Below are positions 1-8,092 of a DNA stretch of 64,000 nucleotides, piece by piece. A model generated the notes under the pieces. That model saw nothing but the letters and a program-made list of their open reading frames with translations, ran no database searches and was not told where the DNA came from. Numbering within the stretch: position 1 is the stretch's first letter; every line of letters begins with the position of its first letter. This stretch comes from Bacteroidales bacterium. Its GTDB lineage: Bacteria; Bacteroidota; Bacteroidia; Bacteroidales; F082. Both the position numbers and the translations under genes were made by a program. The stretch lies in contig JAUXMV010000015.1 in assembly GCA_030683155.1 (NCBI GenBank), positions 1 to 64,000 on the forward strand, in the 5' to 3' direction.

Positions 1-30
1 CCACCCCCTCCCCAAAAAACATAACTCTCT

Positions 31-59
31 GTCATTCCGAACGAAGTGAGGAATCTCAT
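31..59. repeat. Possible dispersed intergenic repeat, one copy
   Basis: The stretch gtcattccgaacgaagtgag followed by gaatctca is an imperfect palindrome (ATTCC...GGAAT). I recall similar 'cattccgaacgaagtgaggaatctc' sequences scattered between genes in Bacteroidota genomes. Only one copy lies in this window, so repetition cannot be shown here. The rest of bases 1-203 holds no gene I can support. Confidence 0.35.
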
Positions 60-203
60 AGTCAAATTGTAATATTTCATTTATTTACCGGACACTACTG
101 AAAAAAATTCTATTTCTTCTTTTCGATGTTGCTACATCTTACATCTATGAATTATTGCCAGGATTAAAAAAGTTTGCACTTGGTTGAAAAATCATCCGGA
201 ATT

Positions 204-929
204 TCAACTTCTAAGAGTAGAACTTCCATTTTCACCAAGTTTATCTGATAGGAAATTAATTTCTTTTTTAAGCTCATCTATTTGTTTTTCATTACTTTCA
301 ACCAATTTATCAAAGAGATTAATTTCTTCTGTTTTAAGTTTTAAAATCTGTTCTGTACGTTTATTTTTGGTCACATCAATGACGGTTATAAGACATTTTT
401 GTTCGTCTTCTGAAACAATGCCTTCAAGCAATACACTTTTTGCCTGATCACTTTTAACAATTAACCTTATTTCATTCTTTTCTTTAATTTTTGAGTCAAA
501 TACTTGGTTGATGAATTCGCGGAAAATAAATTTCGTATCCAAAGTGACATATTGAATGAAATTTTTGCCTACGAGATTTGCACGTTCTAAGCCAAGCATT
601 TTTGCTCCTGTGAGATTTAACTCACTGATAACACCCTCCTTGCTAAGGGTAAAATATCCGGTATGTGCAAATTCATACACCTCGGCATATTTATCACTCG
701 ATTTTTTCGATGCATTCCTTGCTTTTTGTAACTCATCGTTTTGCATCTCTAACTCAATCTGATGAACATCAAGTTCATGAAGCAGCTTTTGTATATCTCC
801 TTCATTCAGACTTAATTTTCGAGCTTTTCGAATCCTGATTGCTTTTGCTTTCGTTTTATCCTCAAGCATTTTTTCGGCTTTCTGACGAAGCAAAAGAGCA
901 TCTTCAGCACTCATTTTTCCATTTTTCAT
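204..929 (-). CDS. PAS-domain protein without an output domain
   Basis: This 241-aa cytoplasmic protein has three parts. Residues 1-80 are a charged helical region ending in a segment rich in ELDVHQIELEMQNDEL, typical of the N-terminus of Bacteroidota sensor proteins. Residues ~80-190 are one PAS domain (YEFAHTGYFTLSKEG then NLTGAKMLG). The C-terminal ~45 residues form a coiled coil. There is no histidine-kinase, GGDEF or HTH domain, so it is a sensor or adaptor rather than a complete signalling protein. It lies 117 bases downstream of the CheB-CheR-PAS gene on the same strand and may work with it. The PAS ligand is unknown. PAS assignment is firm; role is inferred. Confidence 0.75.
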   Translation of the reverse strand: MKNGKMSAEDALLLRQKAEKMLEDKTKAKAIRIRKARKLSLNEGDIQKLLHELDVHQIELEMQNDELQKARNASKKSSDKYAEVYEFAHTGYFTLSKEGVISELNLTGAKMLGLERANLVGKNFIQYVTLDTKFIFREFINQVFDSKIKEKNEIRLIVKSDQAKSVLLEGIVSEDEQKCLITVIDVTKNKRTEQILKLKTEEINLFDKLVESNEKQIDELKKEINFLSDKLGENGSSTLRS

Positions 930-1046
930 TTTTTCTGTTATATGTAATTTATATCAAACATTTCTATAGACTGTTTGGTTCAAAATCTTCCAATTCCAAT
1001 CTTAATTTCATTCTTAAGTAAACGCAAAAGCCAGTTACTCTTTTAT

Positions 1047-3986
1047 TCAATCTGAAAGGTTTGACCCAAAAACAATGAAATCACCTTCCCTTCCCATCTC
1101 ATCAAAAATTTTAAACACAGTCCATTTTATCTGTATCAATTCTCCTTTGTCATTATTAATCTTGCTCACAAAACTATTGTTACTGCTATCATTCGCAACC
1201 TTACTCAGCATTTCAGGAAAACTATTGATTGATTCTTTTGGCAGAAAAAGTTTATCAAAGCCTTTACCGATTACCTTGTCGCGACTGCTCCCTAAAAGCT
1301 TCTCAGCCATAGGATTGAATTCAATCACATTACCCTCAGAAGACAAACTTATCATCGCGCCCGGAACTGATTGAATAAATCCACGAAGCATCTGTTGCGT
1401 CTTGGTAATAGCAATCTCCAGGAGTTTTGATTTTGTAATATCAATGAAAGTAATAACCAAACCTTCAATTTTATCCTGAGTAGTGCGATAAGGCATTATT
1501 CTGATTTTAAACCATCGCTTATCGAATGTAGCCACCTCCTTTTCAATGAATACCAATGTGCGCAAAACTTCTTTTGAATCATTATACAATTCGGGATAAT
1601 CCAGTTCATTTACCTGATCAGTAAAAAGCCTTCCTATATCACTAGGTCTGAGTTTAAAAATCTTGGTAGCCGGAAACGTAAATTGTCTTATTTTCAATTC
1701 TTTATCAAGAAAAAGCGTTGGTATTTCGATACTGTTGAGAAGGTTATTCATATCGTTGTTCACCCTTGCATAGTCATCCACTTTGCTTTGCAATTCAGCA
1801 TTCACGGTATGAAGTTCTTCGTTCAGGCTCTGCATTTCCTCCTTTGAAGTAGTTAGCTCTTCATTGGTCGATTGTAATTCTTCATTGGTCGATTGAAGTT
1901 CTTCGTTGGTCGATTTCAGCTCCTCCTGCGAAGTCTGCATCTCTTCTCTGGCACTTTGCAATTCCTCCTTGAATCGTTTAAGTTCATTCTCTAATTCTAT
2001 CTGGTATTCGCTTTTGCTATGTTTTTTAGTTTTTGCGCTAGATTGTTTAACGCTCGTTTTTGAGACATCAGTGAACACCACGAGTATTTTTCCATGTAAT
2101 GCAAGTGGCTTTTCAATTTGTTGAAGGGTAACATCAACAGCATATTCATGTTCGTTGTTTCCAATGAGGATACTTTTTAAACTTACTTTTTCAAAATTCT
2201 GCTTTGCTTTCCTGAAAGCAGTGGGTAACTCATTGCGCAAACCTTCCCTTGCCATCGCAAAAATGTTCATGTTGGCTTTTCCGGCTGCAGGCTCAAGATA
2301 TTTGCCTGTACTGCCGGTAATATAAAGTATGTCGCCCTGATCGGCAACGAGCACACTTGAAGGAGAAAACTGTTGTAAAAGGATTTGATCAGTAAGGCTT
2401 TGAATGTTGTCCGGTATTTTTGTAGAGGTCATGTTTTTACCAATATTTATTTTAGAGATTGAAAAAGAGCCTGGAAAATCGAAAAGTTCCTCTTGCTTAG
2501 GTAAGCCTGATTTCATGTAGATTTTGAATTTTGAATCAACCAAAGAATATAATCTGCTATGTGCGCTGTTGGTTTCTGCACTTCCTAAGATCAAAATTCC
2601 ACCATTGTTCAAGCTGTAATGAAAAAGTGACAAAAGTTTCTTTTGCAATTCAGGCTCCAGATAAATGAGTAAATTCCGGCAGATCAGTATATCAAGTTTC
2701 GTAAATGGAGGATCTTTTATAACATTCTGTGGCGCAAAAACAATCATTTCACGAATTTCGTTGATCACACGATATTGATCTTCACTTTTTTTGAAAAAAC
2801 GATTCAAGCGATCTTGAGATACATCTGCTACGATATTTGCAGGATAAATACCTTTCCGTGCAACCTCAATGGCGTTGGCATCTAAATCTGTAGCAAAAAT
2901 CTGAAGTGATAAATTGATTTCCGGCTTTAGTTTATTGATAACTTCTTTAAACAGAATTGCCAGTGAATAAGCTTCTTCGCCCGTTGAACATGCTGGTATC
3001 CAAGCTCTTAACATGTAACTTTGTTTGTAACTTTTTACCAGCAAAGGCAATACTTTTTCCTTTAAATGCTCCCAAACATCACTATCGCGGAAAAAACTTG
3101 TCACACCAATCAATAATTCTTTGAATAGAATATCTATTTCAGACGTATTTTCCTGTAAATATCTGACATAGGACGCAATTTTCGATAGCTGATGAATACC
3201 CATGCGTCTTTCAATACGACGATACAGCGTGTTTTTTTTATACAGCGAGAAGTCATGTCCGGTTTGAGACCTCAAGAGAATCACAATTTTTTCGAGAGAA
3301 CTGCTGTCTTTTTCCGACTCCTTTATAGATGCTTCATGGAATGGCTGATCAAGGAGTTTGATAAGCTTTGAGGGCAACTCATTTGGAGGTGCAACGATAT
3401 CAACAACAACCGATTCTATTGCTGAGCGCGGCATGCTGTCATATTTTGATGATGCGGGATCCTGAACCAACACCATGCCATTGGATTCTTTTATTGCTTT
3501 CAAACCCAAACTACCATCAGAACCCATACCCGAAAGAATAATTCCTATTGAATCAGTACTTCTGTCGGCAGCAAGTGATCGCAAAAAGAAATCGATCGGC
3601 AGTCTTAATCCACGTGATTCCATAGGTTCAAACAGATGCAATGAATTGTTCATAATCGACATGCTTGTGTTTGAAGGAATTACATAAACGCAGTTAGGCT
3701 CAATCTGCATGAGGTCAGTGACAGTAAAAACCTTCATTTCAGTGGTTCTTTGCAGTATTTCGCACAAGATTCCCTTATGATTCGGATCGAGGTGCTGAAT
3801 CACGACAAAGGCCAATCCTGTATTAAAAGGCATATTATTAAAAAACTGCTCCAATGCTTCCAAACCTCCGGCTGAAGCTCCAATTGCGACAACAGGTATT
3901 TTCAGTATTTCATCATCTGAAATACCATTGGGTTTTTTTCCAATGTTCTGTTTAGTTTTGGCCTCTGGTTTGATTTGTTTTTTCAT
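1047..3986 (-). CDS. CheB-CheR-PAS fusion protein
   Basis: The 979-aa protein has these domains in order. A CheB methylesterase (~30-215) shows the Ser motif GASAGG, the His in VIQHLDPNH and the Asp in GMGSDG. A CheR methyltransferase (~245-500) shows the SAM-binding region PACSTGEEAYSLA and CRNLLIYL. A PAS-like region follows (~535-650). A long heptad coiled coil (~655-745) has repeated EELQSTNEEL units. Two C-terminal PAS domains follow (~750-855 and ~860-975). CheB has no receiver domain and no kinase is fused. Fusions of this kind usually act with hybrid kinases rather than classical chemotaxis, but no partner kinase or methyl-accepting receptor lies here. Substrate and partner are unknown. 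The PAS protein downstream is a candidate partner. Confidence 0.9.
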   Translation of the reverse strand: MKKQIKPEAKTKQNIGKKPNGISDDEILKIPVVAIGASAGGLEALEQFFNNMPFNTGLAFVVIQHLDPNHKGILCEILQRTTEMKVFTVTDLMQIEPNCVYVIPSNTSMSIMNNSLHLFEPMESRGLRLPIDFFLRSLAADRSTDSIGIILSGMGSDGSLGLKAIKESNGMVLVQDPASSKYDSMPRSAIESVVVDIVAPPNELPSKLIKLLDQPFHEASIKESEKDSSSLEKIVILLRSQTGHDFSLYKKNTLYRRIERRMGIHQLSKIASYVRYLQENTSEIDILFKELLIGVTSFFRDSDVWEHLKEKVLPLLVKSYKQSYMLRAWIPACSTGEEAYSLAILFKEVINKLKPEINLSLQIFATDLDANAIEVARKGIYPANIVADVSQDRLNRFFKKSEDQYRVINEIREMIVFAPQNVIKDPPFTKLDILICRNLLIYLEPELQKKLLSLFHYSLNNGGILILGSAETNSAHSRLYSLVDSKFKIYMKSGLPKQEELFDFPGSFSISKINIGKNMTSTKIPDNIQSLTDQILLQQFSPSSVLVADQGDILYITGSTGKYLEPAAGKANMNIFAMAREGLRNELPTAFRKAKQNFEKVSLKSILIGNNEHEYAVDVTLQQIEKPLALHGKILVVFTDVSKTSVKQSSAKTKKHSKSEYQIELENELKRFKEELQSAREEMQTSQEELKSTNEELQSTNEELQSTNEELTTSKEEMQSLNEELHTVNAELQSKVDDYARVNNDMNNLLNSIEIPTLFLDKELKIRQFTFPATKIFKLRPSDIGRLFTDQVNELDYPELYNDSKEVLRTLVFIEKEVATFDKRWFKIRIMPYRTTQDKIEGLVITFIDITKSKLLEIAITKTQQMLRGFIQSVPGAMISLSSEGNVIEFNPMAEKLLGSSRDKVIGKGFDKLFLPKESINSFPEMLSKVANDSSNNSFVSKINNDKGELIQIKWTVFKIFDEMGREGDFIVFGSNLSD

Positions 3987-4099
3987 AAAGACACTTTTAT
4001 CGACTGAAAAAAAATATATTGCTACAAATCAATGCTTTAAATAACTCCAAGAGTTGTTTTTTTCGAGGCTGTTTATTATTTGGGTAAAAGTACATCATA

Positions 4100-4107
4100 C
4101 AAAGATA
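4100..4107 (-). promoter_or_regulatory. Candidate -7 element for the CheB-CheR gene
   Basis: On the minus strand this reads TATCTTTG, matching the Bacteroidota -7 consensus TAnnTTTG, about 113 nt upstream of the start codon. No clear -33 TTG lies at the expected distance, so the call rests on the -7 box alone. Confidence 0.35.
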
Positions 4108-4221
4108 TAAAGCAATTTTTTGATAAAAAAGTTAAATCAACTCAGGTTAAAATTTAAAATATTCAATTTCAACCCCCTAGAAAGTAAGACAAAAGAAACC
4201 TTAATTATTTTTCAATTTTTC

Positions 4222-4251
4222 TTGCAGTTTCAAAAAAAGGTCTTACTTTTG
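4222..4251 (+). promoter_or_regulatory. Promoter of tRNA-Asp
   Basis: A -33 TTG (4222-4224) and a perfect -7 box TACTTTTG (4244-4251) are separated by 19 nt, the spacing of the Bacteroidota primary sigma factor. The tRNA begins 33 nt downstream. Confidence 0.8.
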
Positions 4252-4284
4252 CAACGCTTTAGGGCAACAAGTTCTTTGGTAAAC

Positions 4285-4359
4285 GGATCGGTAGTTCAGT
4301 TTGGTTAGAATACGTGCCTGTCACGCACGGGGTCGCGGGTTCGAGTCCCGTCCGGTCCG
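4285..4359 (+). tRNA. tRNA-Asp (GTC)
   Basis: The full cloverleaf can be drawn. The acceptor stem pairs GGATCGG with CCGGTCC (one G-T pair). The D arm contains GTTCAGTTTGGTTAGAAT. The anticodon stem CGTGC/GCACG encloses CTGTCAC, with anticodon GTC at 4320-4322. The T arm is GCGGG TTCGAGT CCCGT, and the discriminator base is G. CCA is not encoded (the next bases are CTC). The sequence is very close to E. coli tRNA-Asp, with one extra T in the D loop. Confidence 0.97.
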
Positions 4360-4382
4360 CTCTTTAAGATTACAAATCTTAT

Positions 4383-4418
4383 AAAAACGCTAATTTTTAA
4401 TGAGTTAGCGTTTTTTTT
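4383..4418 (+). terminator. Rho-independent terminator after tRNA-Asp
   Basis: The stem AACGCTAA / TTAGCGTT is followed by a run of eight T (4411-4418), starting about 25 nt after the tRNA. Confidence 0.8.
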
Positions 4419-4460
4419 GTTTACACAACACCCAAATTTTTCATTCTTTCTCATAAAAAA

Positions 4461-4505
4461 GGTGTCCAAATCGGTGTCCATTTTAGACAGTTTTTTATGG
4501 ACACC
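4461..4505. repeat. Cluster of GGTGTCCA repeats beside tRNA-Asp
   Basis: GGTGTCCA occurs twice as direct repeats (4461-4468 and 4473-4480) and once inverted (4498-4505). The second and third copies form a 9-bp inverted repeat GGTGTCCAT/ATGGACACC around an AT-rich spacer. Repeats next to a tRNA 3' end resemble recombinase arm sites or a scar of an integrated element, but no integrase gene is present. An operator is also possible. Confidence 0.5.
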
Positions 4506-4590
4506 AATTTTCGAGAAGTTGGCCAAATGTAATGGCCTGCGTTAGGATAATGAAAAAGCTTTGCAACTTTGTGTTAATGTCCGGCAAATT

Positions 4591-4710
4591 TTAGCTGCAT
4601 TGTCCTAGTAGAACCCAGATAATCACAAAAACTACAATGGTGCCCAAGCAGCCGCCACCTAATTTCGATGCTCCGTATCCTGAAATTAATCCCCTAAATA
4701 AATTATTCAT
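4591..4710 (-). CDS. Small Gly-rich membrane peptide, 39 aa
   Basis: This ORF is below the track's length cut-off. It starts MNNLFRGLISGYGASKLGGG, continues through a hydrophobic segment (residues ~22-36, GTIVVFVIIWVLLG) and ends QCS. It looks like a single-pass membrane peptide with a short amphipathic, glycine-rich N-terminus. A -7 box TACTTTTG lies about 90 nt upstream on the same strand. The reading frame has clear protein-like composition in otherwise AT-rich spacer DNA, and there is no competing ORF. Function is unknown. It could be a conserved small protein of Bacteroidota, which a tblastn search would show. Confidence 0.6.
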   Translation of the reverse strand: MNNLFRGLISGYGASKLGGGCLGTIVVFVIIWVLLGQCS

Positions 4711-4798
4711 TTGTAATTATGTTTATTAAGTGTTAAGCTACAGATTTTTAATATTTCAAAGGTGAACAATTCCAACAGTGAATCATTATACAATTCAA

Positions 4799-4806
4799 CA
4801 AAAGTA
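4799..4806 (-). promoter_or_regulatory. Candidate -7 element for the 39-aa peptide
   Basis: The minus strand reads TACTTTTG, a perfect match to TAnnTTTG, 88 nt before the start codon at 4710. No convincing -33 box was seen. Confidence 0.4.
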
Positions 4807-4943
4807 TTGCATTCTTCACATCTTTATGTTTTCTTTTCGTTGAAGGGTACCACTAAATTCAAGATAGTCTAATGGTAAATTTAATCGCTGCTTTGCCAAA
4901 GTACTGCTATTAAAAATTCCTTCTCCAAAAATTTATTTGCAGT

Positions 4944-5798
4944 TTATTTTTCCGCAAACTCTATCAACGCTTTGTTAAACTTCTTCGTTTCTTCCAGAAA
5001 CAGGCTATGTCCGCTTTTTTCGAAAGCAACAAGTTTAGATTTAGCAATACCTGCTTTCATTTGTTCGGCCAGGTCGAAAGAGCAGATTTTATCCTTTTTA
5101 CCGTGCAAAATCAATGTTGGAATGTTGATTTTTACAATATCAGGCCTCATATCTGTATCACGCAAAGCAACCAAACATTCGGCGGTTGCATGGGACGAAG
5201 CGCTCAAACCAATCCCATTCAACCAATTGACCATTCCTTCATTTAATGAAGTCTCGGTTGCCGAAAATATCTTTGCAAAATCAGACAGAAGTTTTGGACG
5301 ATCTTCATTATTTTGTTTAATCAGTTCATCAACTGCACTTTGTAGTAGATTGAACGGGAAATCCTCACGCTGTGTCCAAATCGGGACTGCTGCTCCGGCC
5401 AAAACCAGTTTGGTTACATGTCCTTCATTGTATGCCGATACAAACCGGACAGCAATTGCACCACCCATAGAAAAACCAACCATCATTGCATCTTTTATAT
5501 CCAGTTTGTCCAAAATTCGCTTGATATCCAAGGCATGAATATTGTAATCGTAGGCTCCAAAAGGTTTGTCTGATTTGCCAAAACCTCTTAAAGTGATACC
5601 AATAACGCGAAAATTTTTATTTACCAGATCGTTGTATTGGTACTCATACATCTCGTCACTTAAAGGCCAACCGTGTATCAAAACAATGGGGTTGCCATTG
5701 CCTGCATCCGTAACGTGTAGGTTCACATTCGTTTCAACCTTAATGTATTCGGCTCTGGCCTTCTCTTTATGTGTTTTTTCTTTAATATTTTCCATCAT
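4944..5798 (-). CDS. Alpha/beta hydrolase
   Basis: The 284-aa protein has the alpha/beta-hydrolase fold. The oxyanion region is VLIHGWPLS, the nucleophile elbow is GFSMGG (Ser ~111), the acidic residue lies near ILHGKKDKIC, and the catalytic His is in SGHSLFLEE close to the C-terminus. The WP after HG and RGFGKSDKP resemble cofactor-free haloperoxidase/esterase members. The substrate cannot be told. There is no signal peptide, so it is cytoplasmic. Its start overlaps the stop of the 79-aa gene by 4 bases, implying translational coupling. It is the last gene of a likely four-gene operon (flavoprotein, baeRF, 79-aa, hydrolase). Confidence 0.88.
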   Translation of the reverse strand: MMENIKEKTHKEKARAEYIKVETNVNLHVTDAGNGNPIVLIHGWPLSDEMYEYQYNDLVNKNFRVIGITLRGFGKSDKPFGAYDYNIHALDIKRILDKLDIKDAMMVGFSMGGAIAVRFVSAYNEGHVTKLVLAGAAVPIWTQREDFPFNLLQSAVDELIKQNNEDRPKLLSDFAKIFSATETSLNEGMVNWLNGIGLSASSHATAECLVALRDTDMRPDIVKINIPTLILHGKKDKICSFDLAEQMKAGIAKSKLVAFEKSGHSLFLEETKKFNKALIEFAEK

Positions 5799-6034
5799 TT
5801 CATGTTTGGGTTCAGAGGATGTTGCTTTTTATATTTTTGCAACATCAAACTCAGCGATTCATAATAAGTTTTTAAAACATTCAGATTTATATCCGGATCT
5901 TCTTCATTGGGAACTGTCACCGGCATTTCTTCGATAAATTTGGAAAGCTCTGGATAATGCTCATGGATTGTCAATGTAATTTCCAGGATTTTTGAGTTCA
6001 AATCCTTTTCGAGTTCTTCGTTTGTCATGTCCAA
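5795..6034 (-). CDS. Small acidic helical protein of unknown function
   Basis: The 79-aa protein is predicted largely helical: an N-terminal acidic helix (MTNEELEKDLNSKI), a central turn VTVPNEEDPD, and a C-terminal helix ending in a basic tail. No Cys, membrane segment or signal peptide is seen. I do not recognise a family. It sits 6 nt after the baeRF gene and overlaps the hydrolase start by 4 nt, so it is almost certainly translated as part of that operon. It could be a partner or adaptor of one of its neighbours. Confidence 0.75.
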   Translation of the reverse strand: MDMTNEELEKDLNSKILEITLTIHEHYPELSKFIEEMPVTVPNEEDPDINLNVLKTYYESLSLMLQKYKKQHPLNPNMK

Positions 6035-6040
6035 CTTTTT

Positions 6041-7195
6041 TCAATATCGAAAGATTGCTGCAAGGCCTGTTTCCGAAGGTAATTTTTCTGTTGGCAGAAC
6101 CATAACCTGACCGCCCATTTTTGTTACTAATTCTGCCATATCGTCAAGCAAATCATCTACTTTCGGATTTGTTAAATCCTTTTTTTGTGTATTGCCTGTA
6201 ATCAGATTTGTTATTCGAACAGCAATCTTCCGGTCTGCTTCAATAAGAAGAGTATCAACTCTGCCTTCGACAGCAGCTAAAGCAACTTCCTTAATGTCAT
6301 CACTTCCTTTTCCATCTGCCTTTGCCTGCTCAAATCTTGAAACAAAACTGTCAAGTTTCATTAAATACACAGGTTCCATTATTTCCCAGGCAAGATTTAC
6401 AAGTTTATCAGCTGAAACAGATGTCGGGTTGATTGAAATGCTTTTGTCCAGCAGCAATGGATTTTTATTTACTTTTTGAAACAAGCTATGGTGTTCGGGC
6501 AAAGCTGCAAGAATAAGTGGCCAACCTTTAGGTTTTGAATATATATCGTAAATATTATTCGCAACCACTCGAAAAAACCGCTCAGCGTCTTTATCCACCT
6601 CATCTTTTTTACCACCATGACCGTGGTGCATACTTGTGCTTTCACCTCCTGTTCCACCGTAAGATGCAACCGTCGAATGCTTGTCGGTCAAATCGTCACC
6701 GAGTGCATCTGTTATGGTTCTTGGAATTCCAGCCATGATTTCTATCTCGTCAAGTGAATGGCGGTTACCTTCAAAAAGCCGGATATCATGAAGACTTAAG
6801 CCCAAAACATGATAGCGATCGGTCGATTGCAGATAATGCCTGAGAGGCTTCGTGTGAAAACTATCAGCCACAATTGCGACTTCTTCAACAGATACTGGAA
6901 AACCTACAATTTTAACAACTTCGTTAGCACTAAAAACAGCCAAACCATTTAATGTATGATTCCATAAACTGTCATCATTGACAAGGGCTTCCAAAGGTTC
7001 CAGATGTTTTTTTGCTTCACTGGCTGAGTATTTTTTTAAAAGCGATTCTTCCAATTGCTTGAGAAGGTTTTTAAATCTGATTGGATCCTGAAGATTTTCA
7101 GGATGACTTCGGTGAGTAGGCATGTAGAGAGAAAGGCATGGTTCCTGACTTATTGCCTGGAGTTCCTGGATGAATTCTTTACTTAGTAATTCCAT
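6041..7195 (-). CDS. baeRF-family protein (release-factor-like, family 3/7 type)
   Basis: The 384-aa protein matches the bacterial homologues of archaeo-eukaryotic release factor eRF1 (baeRF). Family-like features are the N-terminal LYMPTHR, QDPIRFKNLL, the H/G-rich loop MHHGHGG near residue 190, the VEGRVDTLL segment near 310, and the C-terminal AAIFRY. These proteins are thought to act on stalled or hibernating ribosomes, but the function of this subfamily is not proven. It has no membrane segment. The gene starts 15 nt after the stop of the flavoprotein gene and sits among a universal stress gene and a CheB gene, which suggests a stress or stationary-phase role. Confidence 0.8.
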   Translation of the reverse strand: MELLSKEFIQELQAISQEPCLSLYMPTHRSHPENLQDPIRFKNLLKQLEESLLKKYSASEAKKHLEPLEALVNDDSLWNHTLNGLAVFSANEVVKIVGFPVSVEEVAIVADSFHTKPLRHYLQSTDRYHVLGLSLHDIRLFEGNRHSLDEIEIMAGIPRTITDALGDDLTDKHSTVASYGGTGGESTSMHHGHGGKKDEVDKDAERFFRVVANNIYDIYSKPKGWPLILAALPEHHSLFQKVNKNPLLLDKSISINPTSVSADKLVNLAWEIMEPVYLMKLDSFVSRFEQAKADGKGSDDIKEVALAAVEGRVDTLLIEADRKIAVRITNLITGNTQKKDLTNPKVDDLLDDMAELVTKMGGQVMVLPTEKLPSETGLAAIFRY

Positions 7196-7210
7196 AGTTT
7201 TTCTTTTATT

Positions 7211-7882
7211 TTATATTTCTTCTATTGTAATTGCTTTTTTATCTATTCCCAAATTTGTCAATTGCTTTTGTATTGTATCCATCATGGGTGGTGGGCCACA
7301 TATATAATATTGCTTGTCAAAGCCGGCTATACTTTCCTTTAAGAAGCCTTCGTCTATTTGTCCGTGTGCATACCCGTCTGCTATTTCATCAGATAAAATG
7401 TTGATGAAATTTTCTCCCAACAACTTTTTAAATTCGAGGGCAAGTATGATATCATCTTTGGTTTTGTTAGCAAAAATGAGTTTGTTTCCACCTGTCTCAT
7501 TTTTTGATTGCAGATACCTGAAAATGCAAATAAACGGTGTGACTCCGGCGCCTCCCGCAATAAATACCCCTTCGCCCTTATACTCGATTGCACCAAAAAC
7601 ATCATGCAGAATCAGCTCGTCATTTTTGTCGAGTTGTTTCATTTCGTTGGTGACACCCTTGTGTGCAGGATAAGTTTTGATGATAAATTCAAGAAAATCA
7701 TTCTCAGGCAACGAAGTGAAAGTAAATGGTCTTTTTTCATCAGACCAACCGTCTTTGTTAATTGCAATTTCAGTTGCCTGTCCAGGATTGAAGTTGTATT
7801 TCTGAGGTCTTTCAGTTACAATTTGTAAAACATCGTGCGTGACGTGTTTGATTGATTTAATTTTTACGAGATGTTGTTTCAT
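7211..7882 (-). CDS. Ferredoxin-NADP reductase-like flavoprotein
   Basis: From MKQHLVKIKS the protein is 223 aa. The track start adds 17 residues that look untranslated. The FAD domain (~1-95) carries the RPFTFTS flavin-binding motif. The NAD(P) domain (~100-223) has GGAGVTPF and the terminal CGPPPMMD. There is no 2Fe-2S domain, so electrons must go to a separate partner, which is not visible here. It heads the operon with baeRF, the 79-aa gene and the hydrolase. The ATGTAAAACATGTAA-type motif lies 86 nt upstream of this start, which also favours it over the longer ORF. Confidence 0.87.
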   Translation of the reverse strand: MKQHLVKIKSIKHVTHDVLQIVTERPQKYNFNPGQATEIAINKDGWSDEKRPFTFTSLPENDFLEFIIKTYPAHKGVTNEMKQLDKNDELILHDVFGAIEYKGEGVFIAGGAGVTPFICIFRYLQSKNETGGNKLIFANKTKDDIILALEFKKLLGENFINILSDEIADGYAHGQIDEGFLKESIAGFDKQYYICGPPPMMDTIQKQLTNLGIDKKAITIEEI

Positions 7883-7968
7883 ATAAAAGTATTTCGTTTG
7901 TTCCTTAATGATGAATGGTGCTATTTTATTCATGAATTATGGAAAGGCGAAGTTCCGAACCATTTCAC

Positions 7969-7982
7969 TTACATGTTTTACA
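7969..7982 (-). promoter_or_regulatory. Shared 14-mer upstream of the flavoprotein operon
   Basis: Read on the coding (minus) strand this is TGTAAAACATGTAA, identical to the site upstream of the 11613 adhesin gene and in the same orientation. It ends 86 nt before the flavoprotein start. It is a partial tandem of the 9-mer AACATGTAA. A binding site for an unidentified regulator is inferred. Confidence 0.55.
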
Positions 7983-8092
7983 GAACTATCAGGAAAACTT
8001 ACATCATTCTCATGTTACATCGCATCATAGCTTAACAATTATTCAAACAAAAAACATGTAGTTATATACTTATTATGCTTTGCATGAGACAT

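Noticed and set aside
4305-4526. 73-aa minus-strand ORF ending GPDGTRTRDPVRDRHVF
   Set aside because: Its last 19 or so residues are the reverse strand of tRNA-Asp, a well-known spurious translation. The rest covers the terminator and the GGTGTCCA repeats.
4972-5538. 188-aa + strand ORF
   Set aside because: Shadow of the alpha/beta hydrolase, whose catalytic motifs are all on the minus strand.
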